Origin: Variovorax sp. J22P240 | GTDB taxonomy: Bacteria; Pseudomonadota; Gammaproteobacteria; Burkholderiales; Burkholderiaceae_C | DNA: 64,000 bases | NCBI RefSeq assembly: GCF_030316855.1 | Contig: NZ_JASZYR010000001.1 | Location: forward strand, 868,001 to 932,000 | Direction of reading: 5' to 3' | Shown here: piece after piece, positions 19,630 through 27,876 of the stretch | Numbering within the stretch: position 1 is the first letter of the stretch | How the letters are laid out: the number at the start of each line of letters is the position of its first letter | Notes under the pieces: generated by a model | What the model was told of the DNA's origin: nothing | The model's database searches: none | What the model saw: only the letters and a program-made list of their open reading frames with translations | Made by a program: the position numbers and the translations under genes

Positions 19630-20445
19630 TCACGCCGCCTTCCTGAGTTGCTGCGCGTAGCCTTTCAATACTTCGTCACGCAGCACGTTCCATATCTGCG
19701 TATGCAGTTCGACAAAGCGCGGGTGCGTGCGGACCTCGGCCACGTCGCGCGGCCGTGCGAGGTCGATGGCGAACTCGCCGATCGGACGGGTCGCCGGGCC
19801 GGCAGAGAGGACCACGACGCGGTCGCTCATGGCGATGGCCTCATCGAGATCGTGCGTGATGAAAAGCACCGCCTTCTTCTTCGCGGCCCACAGATCCAGC
19901 ACCTCGTTCTCCATCAACTGCCGCGTCTGGATGTCCAGGGCGCTGAAGGGCTCGTCCATGAGGATGATGTCCGGGTCCAGGGCCAGCACCTGCGCGAGCG
20001 CCGTTCGCTTGCGCATGCCGCCGGAGAGCTGGTGCGGATAACGGTCGCCGAAGCCGCGAAGCCCGACCCGGGCAAGCCATTCTTCCGCCTGCGCGCGCGC
20101 CTGCGCATCGGGAACGCCGCGGTACTGCAGGCCCACCATCACGTTGTCCAGCGCGCTGCGCCATGGCATCAGGGCTTCCGTCTGGAACATGTAGCCGGCG
20201 CGCGTGTTGATGCCGACGAGCGATTGCCCGAATACCTTGATCTCCCCTGACGACGGCTCCAGCAGCCCAGCGCCCACATTGAGCAGCGTCGATTTGCCGC
20301 AGCCCGTGGGCCCGACCACCGATACGAACTCGCCATCGCGGATGCGCAGCGTGGTGCCGGAGACGGCGGTGAAGCGCTGGCTGTGATCGTCCTTCGAGCG
20401 GAAGGTGCAGCTGATGTCGAGAAGTTCGAGCGCGTAGTCGGCCAT
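19630..20445 (-). CDS. ABC transporter ATP-binding protein (NitT/TauT family)
   Basis: 271-aa ATPase. Walker A is GPTGCGKST (45-53), the signature motif LSGGMRKRTALAQVLA, Walker B ILMDEPFSALD and the switch His in FITHDLDEA. ATG 20445 starts MADYALELLDIS; longer upstream frames run through the terminator hairpin and are rejected. It drives the adjacent permease. A hairpin terminator lies between it and the upstream binding-protein gene. Confidence 0.93.
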   Translation of the reverse strand: MADYALELLDISCTFRSKDDHSQRFTAVSGTTLRIRDGEFVSVVGPTGCGKSTLLNVGAGLLEPSSGEIKVFGQSLVGINTRAGYMFQTEALMPWRSALDNVMVGLQYRGVPDAQARAQAEEWLARVGLRGFGDRYPHQLSGGMRKRTALAQVLALDPDIILMDEPFSALDIQTRQLMENEVLDLWAAKKKAVLFITHDLDEAIAMSDRVVVLSAGPATRPIGEFAIDLARPRDVAEVRTHPRFVELHTQIWNVLRDEVLKGYAQQLRKAA

Positions 20446-20456
20446 GGCGTTGCAAG

Positions 20457-20480
20457 AAAAAACCCGGCCGGAGCCGGGTT
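20457..20480 (-). terminator. intra-operon hairpin between binding protein and ATPase genes
   Basis: Perfect 8-bp stem AACCCGGC (20461-20468) with GCCGGGTT (20473-20480), followed on the minus strand by a run of six U. It sits in the 49-base gap between the substrate-binding-protein stop and the ATPase start, so it probably attenuates expression of the membrane components. Confidence 0.75.
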
Positions 20481-20494
20481 GCGGGACGTCGAGG

Positions 20495-21529
20495 TCAGGC
20501 TTTGAACCTGTCCTTGGCGCGGCGCGCAAAATCGTTGGTGTAGAGCTTCGACAGGTCGATCTTTTCGGGCTTGACCGTGGGATCGAAGCTCGCGATCGCG
20601 GTGAGCGCGGTCTTCGGCCCCTCGGCCGGCACCAGCCCGTCGGTCGCGATCGCTTCGCGCACCTTGTCGAAGGAAGCGAGGTACAGCGCACGGTCTCCCA
20701 GCAGGTAGGTTTCCGGCACCGTCTTGATGATGTCGCCCGGCCCCGCCGTCTGCAGCCACTTGAGGCCGTGCACGATGGCATTGGCCATGGCCTGGCACGT
20801 GTTCGGATGCTTCTGGATGAATTCCGAGGACGCATAGAGACAGGCAGCTGGCATGAGTCCGCCAAATACCTCCTGCGTGCCCTTGAGCGTGCGGGTGTCG
20901 CTGATGATCTTCACGTCGCCCTTCTGCTCGAGCATCGTCATCACCGGGTCGGTGTTGCTGATCGCGTCGATCTGCCCCGAGCGCAGCGCCGTCAACGCGC
21001 CGGCGGCAACGCCCACGCCGATGTAGCTCACATCGCTGGCCTTCAGACCGCCGCGCGAGAGCACGAGATTGGCGACCATGTTGGTGGATGAGCCAGGCGC
21101 CGACACGCCGATCTTCTTGCCCTTGAGATCGGCGATGTTCATGTAGCCCGGCATGTTCTTCGTCGAGACGCCGATCGCGATCTGCGGTGCCCGGCCCTGG
21201 AGCACGAAGGCCTGGAAGTACTGGTTCTTCGCCTGCAGATTGATGGTGTGTTCGAAAGCACCCGAGCAGACGTCTGCAGAACCGCCCACGACCGCCTGCA
21301 GTGCGCGTGCGCCACCAGCGAAGTCGGAGATCTCGACATCAAGTCCCTCGTCCTTGAAGTAGCCGAGTTGCTCGGAGATGGTGAGCGGCAGGTAATAGAA
21401 CGCCGCCTTGCCGCCAACTGCAATCGATACCTTGGACTTTTCCAGCTTCGGCTGCCCATAGACCAGAGGCGCCCCGATGGCGGCGGCTCCCAGCGCAGCG
21501 GCAACGGTGAAGGTACGGCGATTGAGCAT
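20495..21529 (-). CDS. ABC transporter substrate-binding protein (NMT1/SsuA-like)
   Basis: 344-aa periplasmic binding protein. The N-terminus MLNRRTFTVAAALGAAA carries a paired-Arg, Tat-like signal. The body fits the NMT1/SsuA family (KAAFYYLPLTISEQLGYF, GLDVEISDFAGGARALQAVV, KGKKIGVSAPGSSTN). Ligands of this family include sulfonates, taurine, nitrate and thiamine precursors, and the sequence alone does not choose. ATG 21529 is picked because it starts the signal peptide. First gene of the importer operon. Confidence 0.92.
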   Translation of the reverse strand: MLNRRTFTVAAALGAAAIGAPLVYGQPKLEKSKVSIAVGGKAAFYYLPLTISEQLGYFKDEGLDVEISDFAGGARALQAVVGGSADVCSGAFEHTINLQAKNQYFQAFVLQGRAPQIAIGVSTKNMPGYMNIADLKGKKIGVSAPGSSTNMVANLVLSRGGLKASDVSYIGVGVAAGALTALRSGQIDAISNTDPVMTMLEQKGDVKIISDTRTLKGTQEVFGGLMPAACLYASSEFIQKHPNTCQAMANAIVHGLKWLQTAGPGDIIKTVPETYLLGDRALYLASFDKVREAIATDGLVPAEGPKTALTAIASFDPTVKPEKIDLSKLYTNDFARRAKDRFKA

Positions 21530-21641
21530 GAGTAACGCCCGCAGGCCCTTTGTTCGAATAATTCGAATCGAGCTTAGGGGCGCACTTCTGCGCCTGCATC
21601 GGGAACATCCCGTGCGGGTTTTTACGTAAACATGAAGACTG

Positions 21642-22034
21642 CTATCGCCCTGCGAACAGCAGCGCGATATTGACGAGGAACGCGAGTGCCCAGACTGCAC
21701 TTCGCGCAGCGCTAACGCCTGCGATATAGAACGCGATATAGAGAATGCGCAGCGCCACGTAGGCTGCCGCCAGCAGATCTATGTCTTCCTGCGCCGCACC
21801 GAGTTGATGCGCAATGATGACCGCCCCGATGAAGAAAGGCAGGCCCTCGAAGCCGTTGGCCTGCGAAGCATAGGCCCGCGCGCGCCAGCCGGACTGGCGC
21901 CCACCCCACTCGCGCGGCCTCTCGTTGTCGCTCAGGCTGAAGGCGCCGGCCTTCGCGATGTACGACGACACGTAGGGCAGCGATACCGCGATCAGCACGC
22001 ACCAGTAGGCCCATGTCAGGGGTGGCAGATGCAT
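21642..22034 (-). CDS. MAPEG family membrane protein
   Basis: 130-aa protein with four hydrophobic segments, of the MAPEG (membrane-associated eicosanoid/glutathione metabolism) superfamily. Typical sequence is ARAYASQANGFEGLPFFIGAV followed by a second hydrophobic block and RILYIAFYIAG. The bacterial role is unclear, possibly glutathione-dependent detoxification. GAGGAG lies 6 bases before ATG 22034. It follows recR on the same strand, probably as the last gene of that run. Confidence 0.85.
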   Translation of the reverse strand: MHLPPLTWAYWCVLIAVSLPYVSSYIAKAGAFSLSDNERPREWGGRQSGWRARAYASQANGFEGLPFFIGAVIIAHQLGAAQEDIDLLAAAYVALRILYIAFYIAGVSAARSAVWALAFLVNIALLFAGR

Positions 22035-22059
22035 GACGTCTCCTCGCCCGGGTTGCTCA

Positions 22060-22650
22060 TCAGCGCCGATCGACCAGCGCGTGCGCGATGGTGCCGAGAT
22101 CGACATATTCGAGTTCACTGCCGGCCGGAACGCCACGCGCCAGCCGCGTCACAGTCAGGCCGCGCTGCCTGAGCGCCTCGCCGATCACATGGGCCGTGGC
22201 TTCGCCCTCGGCAGTGAAATTGGTGGCGAGGATGACTTCACTGACGGTACCGTCCAGCGCGCGCTCGAACAGCTTCGCGAGGCCGATGTCCTTCGGCCCG
22301 ATGCCGTCGAGCGGACTGAGCTTCCCCATGAGCACGAAGTAGTAGCCGCGAAACGCACCGGTGCGTTCGAGCGCCGCCTGGTCGGCCGGCGTCTCGACCA
22401 CGCAGAGCTTGCTGCCGTCGCGTCGCGCGTCCTGGCACACGCTGCAGATCGGCGCCTCGGTGAAGGTGTTGCAACGCTCGCAATGCCGCACATTGTTCGC
22501 AGCCTGCTCCAACGCGCGCGCCAGCATCTGCGTGCCGGCGCGATCGTGTTGCAGCAGATGGAAGGCCATGCGCGAGGCCGATTTCGCACCGACGCCGGGC
22601 AGGCGCCGCAGTGCTTCGACCAGCGCATCGAGCGAGCTGGAATCAGCCAT
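22060..22650 (-). CDS. recR: recombination protein RecR
   Basis: 196-aa DNA repair protein that with RecF/RecO loads RecA on gapped DNA. It has an N-terminal helix-hairpin-helix ([20 protein letters not shown]), a four-Cys zinc finger ([17 protein letters not shown]), a Toprim domain ([14 protein letters not shown]) and the C-terminal [17 protein letters not shown]. The order dnaX-ybaB-recR is one of the most conserved in bacteria. Confidence 0.97.
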   Translation of the reverse strand: MADSSSLDALVEALRRLPGVGAKSASRMAFHLLQHDRAGTQMLARALEQAANNVRHCERCNTFTEAPICSVCQDARRDGSKLCVVETPADQAALERTGAFRGYYFVLMGKLSPLDGIGPKDIGLAKLFERALDGTVSEVILATNFTAEGEATAHVIGEALRQRGLTVTRLARGVPAGSELEYVDLGTIAHALVDRR

Positions 22651-22667
22651 TCAGGCCAGACGGCGCA

Positions 22668-23000
22668 TCAGAACGGCAGCTTCATGCCGGGGGGCAGCCC
22701 GGGCATGCCCGCGGTCAGCTTGCCCATCTTCTGCTCGCTGGTTTCCTCGGCCTTGCGCACCGCAGCGTTGAAAGCAGCGGCCACCAGGTCCTCGAGCATG
22801 TCCTTGTCGTCGGCCAGCAGGCTGGGGTCAATCGTGATGCGCTTGACGTCGTGCTTGCACGTCATCACGACCTTCACGAGTCCGGCGCCCGATTCGCCTT
22901 CGACCTCGATGGTGGCGAGTTCTTCCTGCGCCTTCTTGAGGTTGTCCTGCATTGCCTGCGCCTGCTTCATGAGGCCGGCCAGTTGTCCTTTGTTGAACAT
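22668..23000 (-). CDS. ybaB: YbaB/EbfC nucleoid-associated protein
   Basis: 110-aa small DNA-binding protein of the YbaB/EbfC family, with family-typical [18 protein letters not shown], a central ITIDPSLL and the C-terminal [12 protein letters not shown]. It binds DNA as a dimer and is thought to act in nucleoid organisation. It lies between dnaX and recR; an AGGA ribosome site precedes it, beside a short tetranucleotide repeat. Confidence 0.95.
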   Translation of the reverse strand: MFNKGQLAGLMKQAQAMQDNLKKAQEELATIEVEGESGAGLVKVVMTCKHDVKRITIDPSLLADDKDMLEDLVAAAFNAAVRKAEETSEQKMGKLTAGMPGLPPGMKLPF

Positions 23001-23026
23001 CGTTGGTCCTGTCGATCGTTGATGAG

Positions 23027-23042
23027 AATGAATGAATGAATG
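23027..23042. repeat. tetranucleotide repeat (AATG)x4 between dnaX and ybaB
   Basis: Four perfect tandem copies of AATG (CATT on the coding strand) lie in the 45-base gap between the dnaX stop and the ybaB start. Short tandem repeats can change copy number by slippage and so alter spacing; four copies is a low number. Confidence 0.6.
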
Positions 23043-23045
23043 AAA

Positions 23046-24863
23046 CTAGGCCGGGCGAAGCGTACCCGGAACGATTCGCGCGTCCCAGTCACGCATCATC
23101 GACTGCACTTCGGGATCGTTGCGAATCGCCTCCTCGGCCACGCGCTGACGCTCGTCCGCAGCGTGCTTGTTGCGGCGCGCCGGGCTGTCGACGACAGCAC
23201 CAATCTCGATGGCGATTTTCACGCCATGGCCGAGGGTCGCGAGCGCAGCCTGCAGCTTCTCCCGACTGCCCGTCTGGTTGAGCGATTCGCGCTCGACGCG
23301 CAGCAGCCACTGATCGACGTCGCGCGCCACCAATTGGGATTGAAGTGCGAGTTCGCGCGACAACGCCGCAATGGACTCGGCCGCGACCAATTGCGTGACC
23401 GTTGCGTGCCAGAAGTCGCCCTCCTCGCTCGGCTGGATCGGCGCAGAGATGGCAACGGATTCACCTTCTCGCGCGCCAGGCGGCGGTTGCACGCGGACCT
23501 GCATGGCGACCACTTTCGTGGCGACGGGTGTGGCTTCGGCGGCAGGCGCGCGCCTCGGCGGTGCCGAGGCTGCCAGCGAAGGCGCATCCACGACCGGCAA
23601 ACGATGCCCCGGTGGTGCGGTCGACGCGACGACCGGCACCATCGAATCGGTTGGCGCGGCTGACGGCCGCACCAGCTCCGCAGGCACGGCGCTCGGCGAT
23701 TCCACCACGGGCCGCCGAGCTTCATTCAGAGTTTTTTTTTCCGCGCCGGCCGCGCCGGAGGGCTTGAACGCCAGCAGGCGCAGCAGCACCATCGTGAGCG
23801 CCGCGTATTCGTCGGGCGCGAGCCCCAGTTCGCCGCGGCCGTGGAGGCAGAGGCTGTAGAGCAACTGCGTCTCGTCCGCGGGCATCGATGCAGCGAGCCG
23901 CGCCGTTTCAGCTGTGTCGGGATCCGCATTGCTGACCGCTTCCGCGCGCGAAGGCACGGCCTGCAACACCGCCATGCCTTGCAGCACAGTGGTCATTTCC
24001 TCAAGGGTGGACGCGGCCGACAAACCATCCCGGCGCAGCCCCTCGGAGGTGTCGACCACCGTCTTGCCGTCGCCCTGCGCCAGCGCCTCGATGAGGCGAT
24101 AGACGTGTCCGCGATCGACGCTGCCCAGCATTTGCCGCACGCCGCTCTCCAGCAGTTCGCCGTTGCCGAAGGCGATCGCCTGGTCGGTCAACGACAGCGC
24201 ATCGCGCATCGAGCCGCGCGCGGCGCGTGCGATCAGGCGCAGCGCGAGCGGCTCGGCCGGCACGGTTTCAGTCTGCAGGACGCGCGTGAGGTGTTCGAGG
24301 ACGGTTTCGGGCGCCATGGGCCGCAGGTTGAACTGCAGACAGCGCGAGAGCACGGTGACCGGCACCTTCTGCGGATCGGTCGTGGCCAGCACGAACTTGA
24401 GGTATTCGGGCGGCTCTTCCAGAGTCTTCAGCATGGCGTTGAATGCGTGGCCTGTGAGCATGTGCACTTCATCGATCATGAAGACCTTGAAGCGGCCCTG
24501 CACCGGCTTGTAAACCGCCTGTTCCAGCAGCGCCTGCACCTCGTCGACGCCGCGGTTCGATGCCGCGTCCAACTCGGTGTAGTCGACGAAACGGCCCGCA
24601 TCGATGTCCCTGCACGCCTGGCATATGCCGCACGGCGTGGCAGTGATTCCACCCTGCCCATCGGGCCCCTGGCAGTTGAGCGACTTCGCGAGGATGCGCG
24701 ACACCGTGGTCTTGCCGACGCCGCGTGTCCCGGTGAAAAGATAGGCGTGGTGCAGCCGTTGCGACGTGAGCGCGTTTTCGAGCGCCTGGACGACATGCTC
24801 CTGGCCCACCATCTCGCTGAAGGTTTTGGGACGGTGTTTGCGAGCGAGCACGAGATAGGCCAT
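23046..24863 (-). CDS. dnaX: DNA polymerase III subunit gamma/tau
   Basis: 605-aa clamp-loader subunit. Walker A TGTRGVGKTT has K51; zinc Cys are C64, C78, C81 and C84; the sensor/Walker B region is MIDEVHMLTGHAFNAMLKTLEEPP. Residues 1-370 form the AAA+ and collar domains. A Pro/Ala-rich linker and the tau-specific C-terminus (about 470-605), which should bind helicase and polymerase, follow. A nine-A run at codons 375-377 with a hairpin after it suggests programmed frameshifting or transcript slippage to make a short gamma form. First gene of dnaX-ybaB-recR. Confidence 0.96.
   Translation of the reverse strand: MAYLVLARKHRPKTFSEMVGQEHVVQALENALTSQRLHHAYLFTGTRGVGKTTVSRILAKSLNCQGPDGQGGITATPCGICQACRDIDAGRFVDYTELDAASNRGVDEVQALLEQAVYKPVQGRFKVFMIDEVHMLTGHAFNAMLKTLEEPPEYLKFVLATTDPQKVPVTVLSRCLQFNLRPMAPETVLEHLTRVLQTETVPAEPLALRLIARAARGSMRDALSLTDQAIAFGNGELLESGVRQMLGSVDRGHVYRLIEALAQGDGKTVVDTSEGLRRDGLSAASTLEEMTTVLQGMAVLQAVPSRAEAVSNADPDTAETARLAASMPADETQLLYSLCLHGRGELGLAPDEYAALTMVLLRLLAFKPSGAAGAEKKTLNEARRPVVESPSAVPAELVRPSAAPTDSMVPVVASTAPPGHRLPVVDAPSLAASAPPRRAPAAEATPVATKVVAMQVRVQPPPGAREGESVAISAPIQPSEEGDFWHATVTQLVAAESIAALSRELALQSQLVARDVDQWLLRVERESLNQTGSREKLQAALATLGHGVKIAIEIGAVVDSPARRNKHAADERQRVAEEAIRNDPEVQSMMRDWDARIVPGTLRPA
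23691..23741 (-). promoter_or_regulatory. candidate programmed frameshift/slippage signal in dnaX
   Basis: On the coding strand a G is followed by nine A residues (23740 down to 23732), read in frame as GAA AAA AAA ACT. Eleven bases later begins a perfect 8-bp hairpin, GCTCGGCG paired with CGCCGAGC (23691-23698 and 23713-23720), with a 14-base loop. A -1 shift gives AAC TCT GAA TGA and a +1 shift gives CTC TGA. Either ends a product of about 378-380 residues, just after the collar domain. Confidence 0.7.
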
Positions 24864-24976
24864 CAGCGCATTTTAGGGGGGGTGCCGGACCCGCCTCCCG
24901 CGCCAGCCTAGGCCATCTTGCAGATGGAATTCGCGCACCCCGCGCCTAGCATGAAAACACCATCGAGGAGACCGAT

Positions 24977-26101
24977 ATGCCCACCGCGCCACGCAAAAAG
25001 GCCGCCGGCACCGCCGCGGCCAGGAATTCCAGGCAGGCCGGCAATCCAGGCGCACGCCGCTATTGCGTGCAGCCCGTGCAGCCGGTGCGCAAGTTCGACC
25101 CCAGCGTGGCGCCAGGCCGCGCCAGTGCCATCATGTCCGCTAGCAAGAAATGGGTGAACGGCACGCAACTCACCTACTACTGCTTCAAGCGTGGCGATGC
25201 CGTGCCCGCGGCATGGCAAGGCAGCACGGCCGACATCGCCGTCGTCAACAGTTCGTTCGAGGCCTGGGCCAAGCTGGGTATCGGCATCAGCTTCCGCAAG
25301 GTGGATGCGCCCGAAGACGCCATCGTGCGAATCGGCTTCGACCAGCAGGACGGCTCGTGGTCCTATGTGGGACGCGACGTACTCGGCACCCGATCGCCGC
25401 AGGAACGCACGATGAATTTCGGCTGGCCGCTGACGACCGACTACGGACACGACACGGCTTTGCACGAGATCGGCCACACCATCGCACTCGAACACGAGCA
25501 CCAGAACCCGAATGCCGGCATCACCTGGAATCGGAGTGCCGTGATCGCCTATTTCTCGGGCCCGCCCAACAACTGGGACCCGTCGCAGATCGAATGGAAC
25601 ATCCTGCGCAAAATTCCGACCTCGCAGATCAAAGGCACAACGTGGGATCCGGATTCGGTCATGGAATACCAGTTCGACGCCGGGCTCATCGAAGCCCCGG
25701 CGAAGTACACGGCCGGGCTCACGCCCAAGGGGGGACTCTCCTATGCCGACAAGGCCTGGGTCGTCGAGTCCTATCCCGGTGTGCGGGCGCCCAGCACCTC
25801 CACGCTGAAGGTCGGGCTCTCGCAACTGCTCAAGCTCAAGGCGGGCGAAACCCGCACCTTCGACTTCTTGCCGACGCGCACCCGTACTTACAACATCGGG
25901 ACCTTCGGAACCTCCGACACGGTGATGGTGCTGTTCGAGGTCACGCCTTCGGGCAACGTGCAGATCGCGGGTGCCGACGACAGCGGCACCGACCTCAACG
26001 CCAAGGTCAGCATGCGGCTGCAGAAGGGGCGGCACTATCAGGTTGGCGTGCGTCTGTACTACGCCGATGCGGCACTTGAAACCTCGCTGATGGCTTGGTG
26101 A
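24977..26101 (+). CDS. astacin-like (M12A-type) zinc metalloprotease
   Basis: 374-aa predicted zinc metalloprotease of the metzincin clan. The active site is HEIGHTIALEH (H163, E164, H167, H173), followed by EHQNP as in astacins, and a Met-turn candidate SVMEYQF near residue 227. The catalytic domain spans about 55-260; the C-terminal ~110 residues look like a beta-rich binding domain (TRTYNIGTFGTSDTVMVLFEV). The N-terminus is Lys/Arg/Ala-rich with no evident signal peptide, so export, if any, would be unusual. Gene stands alone after dnaX, divergent from it. Confidence 0.85.
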   Translation: MPTAPRKKAAGTAAARNSRQAGNPGARRYCVQPVQPVRKFDPSVAPGRASAIMSASKKWVNGTQLTYYCFKRGDAVPAAWQGSTADIAVVNSSFEAWAKLGIGISFRKVDAPEDAIVRIGFDQQDGSWSYVGRDVLGTRSPQERTMNFGWPLTTDYGHDTALHEIGHTIALEHEHQNPNAGITWNRSAVIAYFSGPPNNWDPSQIEWNILRKIPTSQIKGTTWDPDSVMEYQFDAGLIEAPAKYTAGLTPKGGLSYADKAWVVESYPGVRAPSTSTLKVGLSQLLKLKAGETRTFDFLPTRTRTYNIGTFGTSDTVMVLFEVTPSGNVQIAGADDSGTDLNAKVSMRLQKGRHYQVGVRLYYADAALETSLMAW

Positions 26102-26137
26102 AGCGAGGGGTCGCCTGGAGTCGCCTACAATCGTCAG

Positions 26138-26239
26138 TTGACGGGCCTCCCCGCATGGTGAAGTGGCCAACCGGGTCAGGTGGGGAACCAAGCAGCCCTA
26201 ACTGCGTAGTCAGTGCCGGGGGTAAGGCTCGTCAACCCC
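26138..26239 (+). ncRNA. ffs: 4.5S signal recognition particle RNA
   Basis: The conserved Ffh-binding hairpin is present: GGTCAGG, a tetraloop-region GGAAC and AAGCAG in the right order around 26174-26195. The ends pair (TTGACG at 26138 with CGTCAA ending 26235), giving a ~100-base hairpin of the small bacterial SRP RNA type. A TACAAT -10 element lies at 26126-26131, seven bases before the expected 5' end; no clear -35 is visible. With Ffh it targets membrane proteins during translation. Ends are approximate. Confidence 0.9.
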
Positions 26240-26353
26240 ACAATCCAGAAGCCGTGAGTTTTCGATAGCTCACGCGCATCCCGCGGGGCCAGGCGCCCCG
26301 ACCAGTTCTCATCGCTCGCGCATTCCAGCCGGGCTGTCGAGCGGGCCAAAATA

Positions 26354-26369
26354 CTGTATTTAAATACAG
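26354..26369. promoter_or_regulatory. LexA (SOS) box
   Basis: Perfect 16-base palindrome CTGTATTTAAATACAG, the CTGT-N8-ACAG form bound by the SOS repressor LexA in proteobacteria. A TAGAAT -10-like element follows at 26379-26384. The only gene downstream in the right direction is the 61-codon ORF at 26418. The rest of 26240-26353 holds nothing recognisable apart from a weak stem-loop at 26253-26274. Confidence 0.85.
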
Positions 26370-26417
26370 TGATTCAAGTAGAATTCGTCGTCCCCAAGAA
26401 CAACATCGAGGCGACAC

Positions 26418-26603
26418 ATGACCCCTTTCATCCCCCCAATGGCCGCTGCGCGGGTGCTTCCGTTCACACCCCGCCCGCAGATCGTCAGGCGTTCAACCTG
26501 GCCGTTCCCCGTCCCGCAGGAAAGAGGCGGAAGCGAGGATCTCAGGGGCCATGCGGCGCGCGTCGTCGCCACGACCGCACGGCACTGGCAAGTGCGGCGC
26601 TGA
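26418..26603 (+). CDS. putative SOS-regulated small protein (61 aa)
   Basis: A 61-codon ORF, not recognised, starting MTPFIPPMAAARVLPFTPRP; Pro/Arg-rich with no membrane segment. It is supported by a GAGG ribosome site seven bases before ATG 26418, and by the LexA box 49 bases upstream as the only plausible promoter control. It ends 22 bases before the convergent flavoprotein gene. It could be a small SOS effector (for example a division or nuclease inhibitor) or the remnant of a longer gene; neither can be shown here. Confidence 0.45.
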   Translation: MTPFIPPMAAARVLPFTPRPQIVRRSTWPFPVPQERGGSEDLRGHAARVVATTARHWQVRR

Positions 26604-26625
26604 GGCCCCACTCGGCTCGCGATCG

Positions 26626-27876
26626 TCAACCGCCCTGCTTCCCCCATCGCATGAGCACGCCCCGTGCAGCAGCGGCACCAGAGGCCATGGACGCCGTCAG
26701 GAGGTAACCGCCGGTGGGCGCTTCCCAATCCAGCATCTCGCCTGCGAAGAAAACGCCGGGCAGCGCGGTGCTCATCAGGTGGTCGTCCAGCGCATCGAAG
26801 CGAACGCCGCCCGCGGTACTGATCGCCTCGTCGAGGGGCCTCGGCGCGAGAAGCCGAAGCGGCACGGCCTTGATGGTTTCGGCCAGCTTCTCGGGCACGT
26901 GCATTTCGTCGCGTGAGAGCACTTCGTGCAGCACGGCGGTCTTGATGCCTTCCAGCCCGAGCCGACTCTTCAGATGACTGGCGACGGAACGCGAGCCGCG
27001 TGGATGCAGCACAGCGGCGCGTACCTGCTCTGGGCTGCGATCGGGTAGCAGGTCGAGCAGCAAGGTGGCGCTTCCATTGGCGGCAGTTTCATCACGCAGC
27101 AACGCAGAGACCGCGTAGATCAGACTGCCTTCGACACCCGTCGCAGTGGCAACGAACTCGCCCTTGCGCGCGAAGCGATGGCCTACGGCATCCGTGAAAG
27201 AGATCGCGACCGACTTGAAGGGCATGCCCGCGAAGCGCTCGGCAAAGAAGGGCGTCCACTGCAGGTCGAAGCCGCTGTTGGCCGGCGCGAGCGGCGCGAC
27301 TTGCACGCCGCGCTCCGACACCCACGGCACCCACGCTCCATCGGAGCCAAGCCGCGCCCAACTCGCCCCCCCGAGCGCGAAGACCACAGCATCGAAAGGC
27401 GCCACGACCTCACCGGCAGCGGTCGCGAAACGCAGCGCGGTTGCAGGCGCCGCGACATCGGGCCAGCCGAGCCACCGGTGCCGCATGTGGAATTGCACAC
27501 CGGCCTGCCGCAAGCGATGCAGCCACGCGCGCAATAGCGGCGCTGCCTTCATGTCCTTGGGAAATACGCGTCCGGAGGTGCCGACGAAGGTCTCGATGCC
27601 CAGGCCGTGCGCCCACTTGCACAGTGTGTCGGGCCCGAAGCGGCGAAGCAGCGGTTCGATCTGCCCGCGGCGCTCGCCGAAGCGGCCTGCGAAGACGTCG
27701 AAGGGCTCCGAATGCGTGAGGTTCAGGCCGCCGCGCCCCGCGAGCAGGAACTTGCGTCCGACGGAAGGCATCGCGTCGTACAGATGTACCTGCACGCCCT
27801 GCGCACTGAGGACCTCGGCCGCCATCAATCCGGCCGGACCGCCGCCGACGACGGCGACACGTTGATCTTGTTTCAT
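26626..27876 (-). CDS. HI0933-like FAD-dependent oxidoreductase (TIGR03862 type)
   Basis: 416-aa flavoprotein with an N-terminal FAD-binding motif VAVVGGGPAGLMAAEVL, the family block GRKFLLAGRGGLNLTHSE and a C-terminal ALPGVFFAGEMLDWEAPTGG, typical of the HI0933/YhiN-like family. The reaction is unknown. Its ATG overlaps the addA stop (ATGA), so it is the last gene of the addB-addA operon and may be translationally coupled to it. Confidence 0.9.
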   Translation of the reverse strand: MKQDQRVAVVGGGPAGLMAAEVLSAQGVQVHLYDAMPSVGRKFLLAGRGGLNLTHSEPFDVFAGRFGERRGQIEPLLRRFGPDTLCKWAHGLGIETFVGTSGRVFPKDMKAAPLLRAWLHRLRQAGVQFHMRHRWLGWPDVAAPATALRFATAAGEVVAPFDAVVFALGGASWARLGSDGAWVPWVSERGVQVAPLAPANSGFDLQWTPFFAERFAGMPFKSVAISFTDAVGHRFARKGEFVATATGVEGSLIYAVSALLRDETAANGSATLLLDLLPDRSPEQVRAAVLHPRGSRSVASHLKSRLGLEGIKTAVLHEVLSRDEMHVPEKLAETIKAVPLRLLAPRPLDEAISTAGGVRFDALDDHLMSTALPGVFFAGEMLDWEAPTGGYLLTASMASGAAAARGVLMRWGKQGG

